The position numbers were made by a program, and so were the translations under genes. Shown one piece after another: positions 8,976 to 16,986 of a DNA stretch of 64,000 nt. The notes under the pieces are model-generated. The model was not told the DNA's origin. It made no database searches and saw only the letters and a program-made list of their open reading frames with translations. Numbering within the stretch: the first letter of the stretch is position 1; the number at the start of each line of letters is the position of its first letter. Source of the stretch: Chitinophaga rhizophila (lineage in GTDB: Bacteria > Bacteroidota > Bacteroidia > Chitinophagales > Chitinophagaceae); assembly GCF_019492185.1 (NCBI RefSeq), contig NZ_JAICCF010000005.1:1-64000 (forward strand), given 5' to 3'.

Positions 8976-10979
8976 ATGTACAAACCACTTTATGTGCCTG
9001 TTCGCCTGATAACAGCACTATTTGTCGTACTCCGGCTGCTCACTGCACCGGTAATGGCCCAGGTGTCATGGCCATCAGGACAACTACTACCTTCTTTTCC
9101 TGCAACCGCACAAACGCAGGACTTGTTCATCTTACGCGAAAGTTCTACCCGCTGGGAAGGTGAGGGATCATCCCTCAGTCATAAGACCGGCAGACTGGAA
9201 ACAGACGGCTGGCTTTGTCAGACAGGTATTGACAAGGCAGATGAACACATGATTTATGGCCCTTACGACATGAGTATTCCTGCCGGACCCAATGTGGCAG
9301 AGTTCAGGATGAAGGTTGATAATAACACAGCCAACGACGATCCTGTTGTAGATATCGATGTCAGGAATGCTACCACAGGCCAGATCCTGGCGTCCAGGGC
9401 TGTAACCCGCAGGCAGTTCCCTATTGCCGGAGACTACACAACGATTACCCTTCCCTTTACGATGCCGGCTAATAATCAGTCGATTGAGCTGCGGGTATAC
9501 TGGCGGGGTACGTCTTACACCAAGGTAGACTATGTGGCAGTACAGCAGAATGGCTCTTCTGCCGAAATGTATCTGTTCGCCTCTCTGAAAGGTATCGTGA
9601 ACCGCACCCAGCCCCGGCTCTTTTCTTACGAAGGGGATGCCTTCGCAGAAGGGCCTTACACCTGGCTGCAGTCTCTCGGACTCAGCTGGACGGAAGCCTC
9701 AAATAAATGGGACCTTGTCTCCAAATACCGTAGCGAGATCTCTGGCCTGATCGTATATGATCCTGCGCAGATACATACCGTCAACCTGGCTACTGTACTG
9801 GCAAAAGACAAGAAGGCCCTGATTGCCTCGCCGCTGTTGCTGTCCCGGTTAACAGCAGCGCCTTATAATCTTCCTATCCTGGTCGATCTGCGGGGGCAGT
9901 TCAGCAGCAAATTACAGGTCTATCAGACGTTGTACAACACTTATTGGCCTACCCTGGACAAACGGGTGCTGATTGGCTTAAATCCCGATGCCCATAAGGC
10001 AGCCCTGCGGGAATATGCAGTAGCTACAGGATTGGCGACTATCTGGCTGGACCCTAATGTAGCCGGAGAAAGTGAACTGCTTAACAACTTCTTAAGTTCA
10101 ATGCCTGCCGGCGCTAACTATATGGGCTGGTGGCCCGAGGAGGCACCTGGCGTACAGCGGGCATCCCAGTATGGTATTGCCACTATTGCCAGCGACTGGG
10201 CTACCAATCTGACTGTACATAGCGGTATGCCCCGGACGGTTACGCCCAAGCCGATTCCTGCAAAGCCTGCCTTACAGAATAAGCTATATGTAGCCTTTAT
10301 ACTGAGTGATGGCGACAACCTGCAGTATGTAGAACACCTGATGCGTAAACTCTGGAATAATCCGGACCGTGGCACTGTGCCTATTGGCTGGACGGTGTCG
10401 CCTGCAATGCTGGACGCTATGCCAGGCGCATTGAACTATTACTGGCAAAGTAGCACTAACAATGATAACCTGATATCGGGTCCGTCAGGATATGGGTATG
10501 CATATCCTAACAGCTTCCCTAATCAGACGTCCCTGAATCAGTTCGTCACCAGAACAGAAGATTATAACCGCCGTGCCGGTTTGCGGGTAATAACGATATG
10601 GAATACTATCACAGGCGGTATTAATCAGAACGTCGGACAGTCATTCGCAGTAAATGCACCGTCCACACTGGGACTTACAGCGCAGAATACCGGCGGCGGA
10701 CTGACAATCTATAATAACAGTTTACCGGGAATGGCTTTATCCTGCAACTATTGTACGAATGAGCAGGCGATGAAGGATCATATTGCTACGGCTTCTGCCG
10801 GATGGAATAATGCTTCGCCACGCTTTATTATTATCCAGGCACAACCCTGGACGAATGTTACGCCAACCAGTTTTAAGAACGTAGCTAACTCGCTGAATGC
10901 GAACTATGTGGTGGTGCGTCCTGATCATCTTTTCCAGCTGCTCCGTGAAGCTAACGGGTTGCCTGTCAATCCGCAATAA
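8976..10979 (+). CDS. exported GxGYxYP-domain protein (putative glycoside hydrolase)
   Basis: Recognised by the family's name motif, seen here as GPSGYGYAYP near residues 502-511. A signal peptide covers about residues 1-28 (ending VMAQ). Residues about 35-190 look like a beta-sandwich, with tryptophan- and asparagine-rich strands. The family domain fills the remainder up to residue 667, including the acidic 'FILSDGDNLQYVEHLMRK'. The GxGYxYP family occurs in polysaccharide-use loci and is thought to be enzymatic, but no activity is established from sequence. The gene stands alone between two terminators. Its neighbours (galactosidases and a rhamnogalacturonan lyase) suggest a plant cell-wall glycan substrate. 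Confidence 0.85.
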   Translation: MYKPLYVPVRLITALFVVLRLLTAPVMAQVSWPSGQLLPSFPATAQTQDLFILRESSTRWEGEGSSLSHKTGRLETDGWLCQTGIDKADEHMIYGPYDMSIPAGPNVAEFRMKVDNNTANDDPVVDIDVRNATTGQILASRAVTRRQFPIAGDYTTITLPFTMPANNQSIELRVYWRGTSYTKVDYVAVQQNGSSAEMYLFASLKGIVNRTQPRLFSYEGDAFAEGPYTWLQSLGLSWTEASNKWDLVSKYRSEISGLIVYDPAQIHTVNLATVLAKDKKALIASPLLLSRLTAAPYNLPILVDLRGQFSSKLQVYQTLYNTYWPTLDKRVLIGLNPDAHKAALREYAVATGLATIWLDPNVAGESELLNNFLSSMPAGANYMGWWPEEAPGVQRASQYGIATIASDWATNLTVHSGMPRTVTPKPIPAKPALQNKLYVAFILSDGDNLQYVEHLMRKLWNNPDRGTVPIGWTVSPAMLDAMPGALNYYWQSSTNNDNLISGPSGYGYAYPNSFPNQTSLNQFVTRTEDYNRRAGLRVITIWNTITGGINQNVGQSFAVNAPSTLGLTAQNTGGGLTIYNNSLPGMALSCNYCTNEQAMKDHIATASAGWNNASPRFIIIQAQPWTNVTPTSFKNVANSLNANYVVVRPDHLFQLLREANGLPVNPQ

Positions 10980-10996
10980 AATTTAATTAAAATAGC

Positions 10997-11034
10997 AAAA
11001 AGCATGTGATTCGATAAGGAATTACATGCTTTTT
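10997..11034 (+). terminator. terminator after the GxGYxYP gene
   Basis: AAAAAGCATGT (10997-11007) pairs with ACATGCTTTTT (11024-11034). With one G.T pair the stem extends through ATTC/GAAT to 16 pairs and a 6-nt loop. It starts 18 bp after the stop codon. Confidence 0.85.
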
Positions 11035-11435
11035 GTCGTATTTTTATAGTATAGTAATGATTTTATAATCATGTTTCCTACTCACTGATAGTCAATCATT
11101 AGCATACATCAAGTCCACATCAAGTCCACCTCATCTCCGTAACAAATTCGAACCGACCGGCCCCTGAGTCCATCCATTATCCATTCTATCTTCACCCGCT
11201 CATTATACTGTACGGGTTCTTATCTGTATGCTATCTCACATGGTAGTAATCTCTCTCATAGTTATATTTCATTGTTGTGTCCTTTTTCTGGTAAAGATGA
11301 GTGTTCAGCAGGCCGTATCATTCCCTTTTTTTGTCCAAAGGTGTCAGCAATACACTAAAAATTCTGACCTGTCAGCATACCGCGTTTTCATTGCTGTTAG
11401 GAGGGGTTAAATTCACCGGGCAAATAAATTCCGTT
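11035..11435. other. 400-bp intergenic leader of the PL11 gene
   Basis: No supportable gene is seen here. It contains two tandem copies of CATCAAGTCCA (11107-11117 and 11118-11128) and pyrimidine-rich stretches. The frame of the downstream lyase is open from 11301, but that part is not signal-peptide-like and is treated as leader. No convincing TAnnTTTG promoter was found. Confidence 0.5.
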
Positions 11436-13529
11436 ATGAAAAAAATACTACCCTTGATGACCTTCTGCATAGTATGGCTATACAGTAATCTTTGCGCACA
11501 GCGCAGAATGGAGAACCTCGGACGCGGTGTTGTAGCCGTCAGATCTGGTCAGCAGATATTTGTCAGCTGGCGATTGTTAGGCCGTGATCCGGCCGGCATC
11601 GGTTTCAACATTTATCGTACTGCCGGTGGCGGTACTGCTATAAAACTGAATGCAGCAGTGCTGACAGCAGGTACCAATTTCACAGATAATACAGCCTCGC
11701 TGAGTAACAGTAACACTTATTATGTCAGGCCGGTTATTAACGGTTCTGAACAAGCGGCAAGCGCCGCATTTACATTACCGGCTAACGCGCCTGACCAGCC
11801 CTGTGTGGTGGTGCCTTTGCGGAGTGGCAACTATGTCCATTTTGCATGGGTAGGCGACCTTGATGGTGATGGAGAATATGATTATATAGTAGACAGGCTG
11901 AACTGGACAACCGGAGGCTGTAAGATTGAGGCGTATAAACGTGACGGTACCTTTCTATGGGAAGTGGATTATGGGCCTAATAGTCTGAATATGGATAATA
12001 TCACACCAGGTTCAGCTACTATAGATGTTGGCAACTGGGATGGAGTAACCGTATATGATCTTGATGGCGACGGGAAAGCAGAGGTCATCACTAAGATCGC
12101 CAACGGCGTTACGTTCGGTGACGGTAATGTATGGACTAACAGTAGTGATACCCGGCAATGGCTGGCCGTGCTGGATGGAGCTACCGGCGCATTAAAACGT
12201 TATGCTGCTATTCCGGCTGACTATCTTGCCGCAGGGCCTTTAAATTGTAATCTCGGCATCGGCTATCTGGATGGAACCACACCTTCTATTGTCGCTAAGT
12301 TCAAGAACAGGAATTCGGATCGTTCATTTAACATGATGATCTGTGCTTTCCGCTACACAGCATCAGGCCTTACACAACAATGGAAGTGGTTGCGGGGTAG
12401 TGATGATCGTCCTGATGGTCATCAGATCCGGATTGTGGATGTAGACGGAGATGGCAGAGATGAGATCTGTGATATTGGTTTTTGTCTGAACGGAGATGGT
12501 TCACTGCGTTACTCACTGGCAGGGCAAGGTATCATACATGGAGATCGTACCCAGATCGGGAAGCTGGACCCGGCAAGGCCAGGATTGCAGGGATATGCAG
12601 TACAGCAGGATAACCCCAGCGGGCTGTTAGAATATTACTATGACGCAGGCACAGGTAATGTTTTGTGGAAGCATATCGGCGGAGTGGCAGATGTAGGAAG
12701 AGGAGTAGCCGCAGATATTGATCCCCGGTATCCGGGTTATGAAGTGTGGTCATTTTCTGGTATATACAACGGACCATCCAACACTAAAATCACAGATGAA
12801 CCTAACCGTCCATGGCCTAATTTCAGGATATGGTGGGATGGAGATCTGCTGAGTGAAACTTTTAATGAGGGTAAACTGGAGAAATGGAATTATACCAGTA
12901 GTACAGTATCAAGGTTACTCACTACAGCTAATTACCAGACAGCCAGAGGCAGTTACCGTGGCGCGCCTATGTTGTACGGAGACATCTTTGGTGACTGGAG
13001 AGAGGAAGTGGTAATGACCAGCAGTGATTATTCCAAACTGGTGATCTTCACATCACCGGTAGCTACCAATAGCCGCATCTATACCCTGGCACATAATCCT
13101 GCTTACCGTAATGGTATGACGCTGAAAGGCTACATGCAATCGCACCTGACTGATTTCTACCTGGGCAATGGCATGCAGACACCGCCTGTGCCAGCAATCA
13201 CTTATGCCTCTAATACATTACCTGCGACAACAGTAGCGGCTATACAGGAAAGTAAGCCGGTTACATCCCCATCGCTGCGCATCTATCCTAATCCGGTACA
13301 CCAGTCTTTCGTCAATGTACAGGTAAAACTGACTACTCAGTCACTTGTCAGGATGATGATAGAGGATATGAGCGGACAACGGAGATTCATGCGTGATCTC
13401 GGAACGGCAGGTCCGGGGATGTTTAGTCAGCAGGTAGATATTTCATCCGCTGCCCTGGAAGCAGGAACATTTATTCTGCGGATACAGGCCGGTCAGGAGA
13501 CATTCCATACCAAGATAATCAAGCAGTAG
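11436..13529 (+). CDS. rhamnogalacturonan lyase, PL11, with T9SS type-A sorting tail
   Basis: Cleaves the rhamnose-galacturonate backbone of rhamnogalacturonan I by beta-elimination. The ATG at 11436 starts a typical signal peptide (MKKILPLMTFCIVWLYSNLC, then AQ). The mature part opens with MENLGRGVVAV and a fibronectin-like domain, as in YesW-type PL11. The beta-propeller carries calcium-binding-type loops such as DLDGDGEYD, DLDGDGKAE and DVDGDGRDE. From about residue 610, 'LRIYPNPV' begins a Por-type C-terminal sorting domain that sends the enzyme to the surface through type IX secretion. The protein is 697 aa. It is an isolated gene, 12 bp from a convergent neighbour. Confidence 0.95.
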   Translation: MKKILPLMTFCIVWLYSNLCAQRRMENLGRGVVAVRSGQQIFVSWRLLGRDPAGIGFNIYRTAGGGTAIKLNAAVLTAGTNFTDNTASLSNSNTYYVRPVINGSEQAASAAFTLPANAPDQPCVVVPLRSGNYVHFAWVGDLDGDGEYDYIVDRLNWTTGGCKIEAYKRDGTFLWEVDYGPNSLNMDNITPGSATIDVGNWDGVTVYDLDGDGKAEVITKIANGVTFGDGNVWTNSSDTRQWLAVLDGATGALKRYAAIPADYLAAGPLNCNLGIGYLDGTTPSIVAKFKNRNSDRSFNMMICAFRYTASGLTQQWKWLRGSDDRPDGHQIRIVDVDGDGRDEICDIGFCLNGDGSLRYSLAGQGIIHGDRTQIGKLDPARPGLQGYAVQQDNPSGLLEYYYDAGTGNVLWKHIGGVADVGRGVAADIDPRYPGYEVWSFSGIYNGPSNTKITDEPNRPWPNFRIWWDGDLLSETFNEGKLEKWNYTSSTVSRLLTTANYQTARGSYRGAPMLYGDIFGDWREEVVMTSSDYSKLVIFTSPVATNSRIYTLAHNPAYRNGMTLKGYMQSHLTDFYLGNGMQTPPVPAITYASNTLPATTVAAIQESKPVTSPSLRIYPNPVHQSFVNVQVKLTTQSLVRMMIEDMSGQRRFMRDLGTAGPGMFSQQVDISSAALEAGTFILRIQAGQETFHTKIIKQ

Positions 13530-13541
13530 CGTAAAGGCATA

Positions 13542-14747
13542 TCAGAAGTAGCTCAGCCACTTTTTAGTGCCCTGATTAGCTTGTTTATACCTGCTGAAAC
13601 GGAGGCATAATGGATACAGCAGCAATACGACGCCGATCCAGATCAGGTAGACGATGGCGAGCTGGAAGCCGTAGCCGCGGAGTTGTTCATTGGAGGTGAC
13701 CCATGTAGTGAGATTGACCATATTCGCAGCCGGAAACCCGGTAAGCGCTGCTGCGGCAACACCCAGGCCGTGGATGACCGGAATGTGTAACAGGTAGAAG
13801 AACATGGGCACCCTGCCAAATACGATCACACCTTCTGTAAACCTGTTCAGTGGTTTTTCTGCATAGGCCAGGAATAGTAGAGAAGGACCGAGCGTCATTA
13901 GTGTGAACAGTAATGACGGCGGATATTTGGTTGTATTTAGGAAAGAGAAGAGTGTGTGCAACCAATGCTGTTGTACGGCCCAATGATCGTCATCACCATA
14001 CACATTGATCCAGCGTAATAATATAAACAGCAGGATGCTGCCAATGCCCAGTGTGCGCAGTGAGCGGTGACGTGTTTCATAACTCGTGGCCGAAGTATAC
14101 AGGTTGCCGATGAAGTATCCCAGGATAATAATTCCCAACCAGGGCAATACAGGGTAACCTATAACAGGGCGGAACGGGCCGAAGTGAAATCCGGAGAAGT
14201 TAGGCTCATGTAAAACAGACCATAGGAATGCGCCGGCATCATTGCCGCTGACGTGTATATTATCGAGCAGGTTGTGTCCTGCTACCAGTAGTATACCTAG
14301 CGCGAGCAATATTGTACGCGGCAGATGTATCAGCAGGGAAAGCAGCATCATACTGATACCGAAGGCCCAGATGACCTGTAAGATGAACATTGGGTAATGC
14401 GGGTTGAAGGTCCAAGCAAGCGTAACGAAGAACAGTTCCAGTGCTACCAGCCACAGGCCTCTTGTAAAGAGGAACCAGGAGAGCGCCTTCCGTCCGTTCT
14501 TGGCACCGTACAGACAGGCAGAGATACCTGCCAGCAGCATGAAGGTGGGTGCGCAGTAATGAGTGATCCAACGGGTAAAGAATATAGGAGCAGTGGTGTG
14601 CTGCAGGTCAGTAGGATCGTGCAGGTAAGAATAAGCATGAAAGTAATCGCGTACATGATCCAGCGACATGATAATGATAATGAAGCCCCGTAACAGATCT
14701 ATAGATTCTATACGGCGGCTTTTCACAGCCGTAAGCGTTGTGGCCAT
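13542..14747 (-). CDS. multi-spanning membrane protein, DUF1624/acyltransferase-like
   Basis: A 401-aa inner-membrane protein with about ten hydrophobic segments. The N-terminal 'RIESIDLLRGFIIIIMSLDH' is the signature of the DUF1624 / heparan-alpha-glucosaminide N-acetyltransferase-like group, which moves acyl groups across the membrane onto sugars. The conserved Asp-His in the first segment (MSLDHVRDYF) and the 'YCAPTFMLLAGIS' segment fit that group. The acceptor is unknown. It is transcribed alone, and its 3' end lies 12 bp from the lyase gene. Confidence 0.8.
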   Translation of the reverse strand: MATTLTAVKSRRIESIDLLRGFIIIIMSLDHVRDYFHAYSYLHDPTDLQHTTAPIFFTRWITHYCAPTFMLLAGISACLYGAKNGRKALSWFLFTRGLWLVALELFFVTLAWTFNPHYPMFILQVIWAFGISMMLLSLLIHLPRTILLALGILLVAGHNLLDNIHVSGNDAGAFLWSVLHEPNFSGFHFGPFRPVIGYPVLPWLGIIILGYFIGNLYTSATSYETRHRSLRTLGIGSILLFILLRWINVYGDDDHWAVQQHWLHTLFSFLNTTKYPPSLLFTLMTLGPSLLFLAYAEKPLNRFTEGVIVFGRVPMFFYLLHIPVIHGLGVAAAALTGFPAANMVNLTTWVTSNEQLRGYGFQLAIVYLIWIGVVLLLYPLCLRFSRYKQANQGTKKWLSYF

Positions 14748-14871
14748 CTGAGAAAAGATTGATTTTAATGAGATATATCGGTAAAAGTAAATAAATCTCA
14801 GCTGTGTTTCAGCGCGCAGTCAATATTCACACGCTGACCGAACAGTCAACAATGGCTTGTTAATTACAAGC

Positions 14872-14917
14872 GCCTCAGCTACAGGACAGCACTCCAGTGC
14901 TTCCAGTAAGCTGAGGC
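14872..14917 (+). other. nested hairpin with T tract on the plus strand
   Basis: GCCTCAGCT (14872-14880) pairs with AGCTGAGGC (14909-14917). Inside it, AGCACT (14888-14893) pairs with AGTGCT (14896-14901) across CC. TTTTATTTT follows on the plus strand, but both flanking genes run on the minus strand. As a terminator for the minus-strand hydrolase it lacks a T tract. Confidence 0.55.
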
Positions 14918-14980
14918 TTTTATTTTCAATCAGTGCCGGGGTGGTTTATCTTCCCTGCTTTTATCAATTGCATGCATTAG

Positions 14981-15961
14981 TTATTGGCCAAGGCCGGAGG
15001 TGCTGTATTTCACAGGAATCCATATGTAACCATTGCCCTGCGCGCGCAGATGGCCAATGCCGGGAAAGGATACGTGATCAGCAGCCAGCCAGTAGCCTTT
15101 TGCAGCCGCCTCTTTGAAGGCTTTGATGCGTTGGGCAGCAGCGGCTTTTGAGTCAATGTCGAAGACGATAGTAACAGCGGGCTGGGGGAACTGAACAGCC
15201 GCAGCATGGATGATATCTCCTACAAACAACATCCGCTGACCTTTGCTTTCCAGTGCATAGAATGTATGGCCAGGCGTATGGCCGGGAGTGGCAATAGGTG
15301 TAATACCTGGGAAGAGCTCTTTTCCGTAATCAAAGTGTTTTACTTTACCGGCAGCCAGGTAGGGGCCTACTTTATCTGCAGCCTCCTGGAACCAGCGCTG
15401 CAACTTCTCCGGAGCTTTGGCACGGCTTTCGGCGGTGAGCCAGAAATCAGTTTCTGGTTTACTGATATAGATGGTGGCGTTAGGGAAGACCATCTTATTT
15501 CCCTGCATCAGTCCACCGGTATGATCCGTATGTATGTGTGTGATGAGTACTGCATCTATCTGCTCAGGGCTTACACCGATCTTTTGCAGGCTCTCTGGCA
15601 GATGTCCCAGGGTAGGGCCGTACAGTTCCGCAGCGCCGGCGTCGATGAGTACCAGTTTACCCCCTGTTTTTACGAGGTACGCGTTGACAGACGCTTCTTC
15701 AACGGCTGTCTGAAAGTTCAGCGCCGACAGCCGGTCAATGGTAGCATGGTCGGTATTCGTCAGCAGCTCATGCAGCTGAATAGGTACCGTGCCGTCAGAT
15801 AAAGCAGTTACCTCGTAGTCGCCTACCTTCATGCGGTAGTAGCCGGGTTGATCCAGCATGGTGTGTTGTGCGCTGACATCCAGCGTAGTCAGAGCTGACA
15901 GGAAGAGTATGCCGAGGGCAATCGTTGTCGGGAAGGACGCCCGTTTGTTGGTGATGTGCAT
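14981..15961 (-). CDS. exported metallo-beta-lactamase-fold hydrolase
   Basis: Zinc-dependent hydrolase with the motif HIHTDHTGGL. Further metal ligands lie in 'TPGHTPGHT' and 'FVGDIIH'. The start at 15961 gives MHITNKRASFPTTIALGILF, a signal peptide that ends near VSAQ, so the protein should be periplasmic. The fold and spacing resemble the YtnP/AiiA/AidC branch, which includes N-acylhomoserine lactonases, but substrate cannot be assigned from the motif alone. It is divergent from an HxlR regulator, with an inverted repeat between the two genes. The longer open frame to 16027 would destroy the signal peptide and was not used. Confidence 0.88.
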   Translation of the reverse strand: MHITNKRASFPTTIALGILFLSALTTLDVSAQHTMLDQPGYYRMKVGDYEVTALSDGTVPIQLHELLTNTDHATIDRLSALNFQTAVEEASVNAYLVKTGGKLVLIDAGAAELYGPTLGHLPESLQKIGVSPEQIDAVLITHIHTDHTGGLMQGNKMVFPNATIYISKPETDFWLTAESRAKAPEKLQRWFQEAADKVGPYLAAGKVKHFDYGKELFPGITPIATPGHTPGHTFYALESKGQRMLFVGDIIHAAAVQFPQPAVTIVFDIDSKAAAAQRIKAFKEAAAKGYWLAADHVSFPGIGHLRAQGNGYIWIPVKYSTSGLGQ

Positions 15962-16024
15962 GATATAATTTTCAGCAAAATTGCGGACGTAGGTGTGCAG
16001 ATACAAGTACGCAGTCCATAATGA

Positions 16025-16048
16025 CATACGCAGAAAATTATGCGTATG
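16025..16048. promoter_or_regulatory. inverted repeat between the hydrolase and the HxlR gene
   Basis: CATACGCA (16025-16032) and TGCGTATG (16041-16048) form a perfect 8-bp inverted repeat with an 8-nt spacer. A further TACGCAG half-site lies at 16008-16014. The repeat is in the 123-bp divergent intergenic region, a natural site for autoregulation by the HxlR protein. Confidence 0.5.
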
Positions 16049-16084
16049 CCCTCATTGGGGGATAGGACTTATCTTTACCTTCAA

Positions 16085-16456
16085 ATGGGAAAAGGCATGT
16101 ACACACACAAGATACCCAAGGATCTTACCTGCGGTATGGCAATGACGATGGAGATTATAGGCAGTAAATGGAAGCCGTGTTTACTGTACAATATTTACAA
16201 CGGTATTAACCGTCCCGGACAGCTACAGTTGTATAATCCGAAAGCGTCCAGGCAGGTTTTGAATCAGCAGCTTCGTGAGCTGGAGGAACATGGAATCATT
16301 CTGCGGGTGGTGTATCCTGAACTGCCACCTAAAGTTGAGTATTTCTTGACAGAGACGGGCAAATCACTGATCCCTGTGCTGCATGCGATGGAAGCATGGG
16401 GAGCTAACTACCGCCAGGAGCATGCCGTTGCCGCTGAGGAGGCGGAGTATAAGTAA
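16085..16456 (+). CDS. HxlR-family transcriptional regulator
   Basis: A 123-aa winged-helix protein. 'LTCGMAMTMEIIGSKWKPCL' is the HxlR opening, with the conserved Cys near the N-terminus and the GSKW motif. 'ASRQVLNQQLRELEEHGIIL' is the recognition helix region, and 'PPKVEYFLTETGKSLIPVLH' is the wing and dimer helix. HxlR proteins often sense electrophiles or redox stress through the N-terminal Cys. ATGs at 16085 and 16097 are both possible; the longer open frame from 16040 is not conserved-looking. It likely regulates the divergent hydrolase. Confidence 0.9.
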   Translation: MGKGMYTHKIPKDLTCGMAMTMEIIGSKWKPCLLYNIYNGINRPGQLQLYNPKASRQVLNQQLRELEEHGIILRVVYPELPPKVEYFLTETGKSLIPVLHAMEAWGANYRQEHAVAAEEAEYK

Positions 16457-16475
16457 CTTGTATTACCTTCATCGG

Positions 16476-16925
16476 ATGAAGGCAGGTAACTTAATCAGGA
16501 GCACAGCATTGCTGGACGGAACCATTTTTGAGAATGTAGTCATACTCATCACCGAGTTGAATGAGAAAGGCGCAATGGGTTTTATCGTCAATAGGGTGTT
16601 TCCGCGCAAACTGAATGAACTGGAGGAATTTAAGCAGGGGATACCTTTCCCGATCTATGAGGGCGGTCCTGTAGATCAGGAACATCTTTTCTTCGTGCAC
16701 CAGCGTCCTGATCTGGTAGAAGGAGGTACCCCCATCAATGAGCGGTTTTACTTCGGTGGTGATTTCCAGGCAACAGTCAGGTACATCAACATGGGTGTGC
16801 TGGAGGAAGATGAGGTCAGGGTGTTTATCGGGTATTGTGGCTGGGATAGTGGCGAACTGGAGGCAGAAATAGCAGAAGGCAGCTGGCAGTTAACCTCACC
16901 TGGAGCAGGAGATGTCTGGAAATAA
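16476..16925 (+). CDS. YqgE/AlgH family protein, short form
   Basis: 'GNLIRSTALLDGTIFENVVI', 'NEKGAMGFIVNR' and 'EGGPVDQEHLFFVHQ' are the core YqgE/AlgH signatures, followed by 'FYFGGDF' and 'FIGYCGWDSGELEAEI'. Function is unsettled across the family; a regulatory role is proposed in some bacteria. The protein is 149 aa, whereas family members are usually about 180-190 aa. The end after 'SWQLTSPGAGDVWK' lacks the usual last helix region. A hairpin follows directly, so this looks like a natural shorter end, not a frameshift, but that cannot be proved here. The ATG at 16476 fits the family start. Confidence 0.9.
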   Translation: MKAGNLIRSTALLDGTIFENVVILITELNEKGAMGFIVNRVFPRKLNELEEFKQGIPFPIYEGGPVDQEHLFFVHQRPDLVEGGTPINERFYFGGDFQATVRYINMGVLEEDEVRVFIGYCGWDSGELEAEIAEGSWQLTSPGAGDVWK

Positions 16926-16929
16926 AAGA

Positions 16930-16964
16930 AGTCCATCTGCCGGACAACGCTTAGCAGATGGACT
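16930..16964. terminator. bidirectional hairpin between convergent yqgE-like and GH92 genes
   Basis: AGTCCATCTGC (16930-16940) and GCAGATGGACT (16954-16964) are perfect 11-bp arms with a 13-nt loop. There is no long T tract. It lies between two stop codons 61 bp apart. Confidence 0.75.
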
Positions 16965-16986
16965 CCTGAACTATATGATCAATCAA

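Noticed and set aside
8897-9163. 88-aa plus-strand frame before and over the GxGYxYP start
   Set aside because: It overlaps the signal peptide of the real gene in another frame and shows no recognisable protein features.
11107-11128. Two tandem 11-bp repeats CATCAAGTCCA considered as a CRISPR or regulatory array
   Set aside because: There are only two copies with no spacer. Too little to support an array or an operator.
15206-15802. 198-aa plus-strand frame
   Set aside because: It is antisense to the MBL hydrolase gene, whose zinc motifs are clear. The composition is that of a shadow frame.
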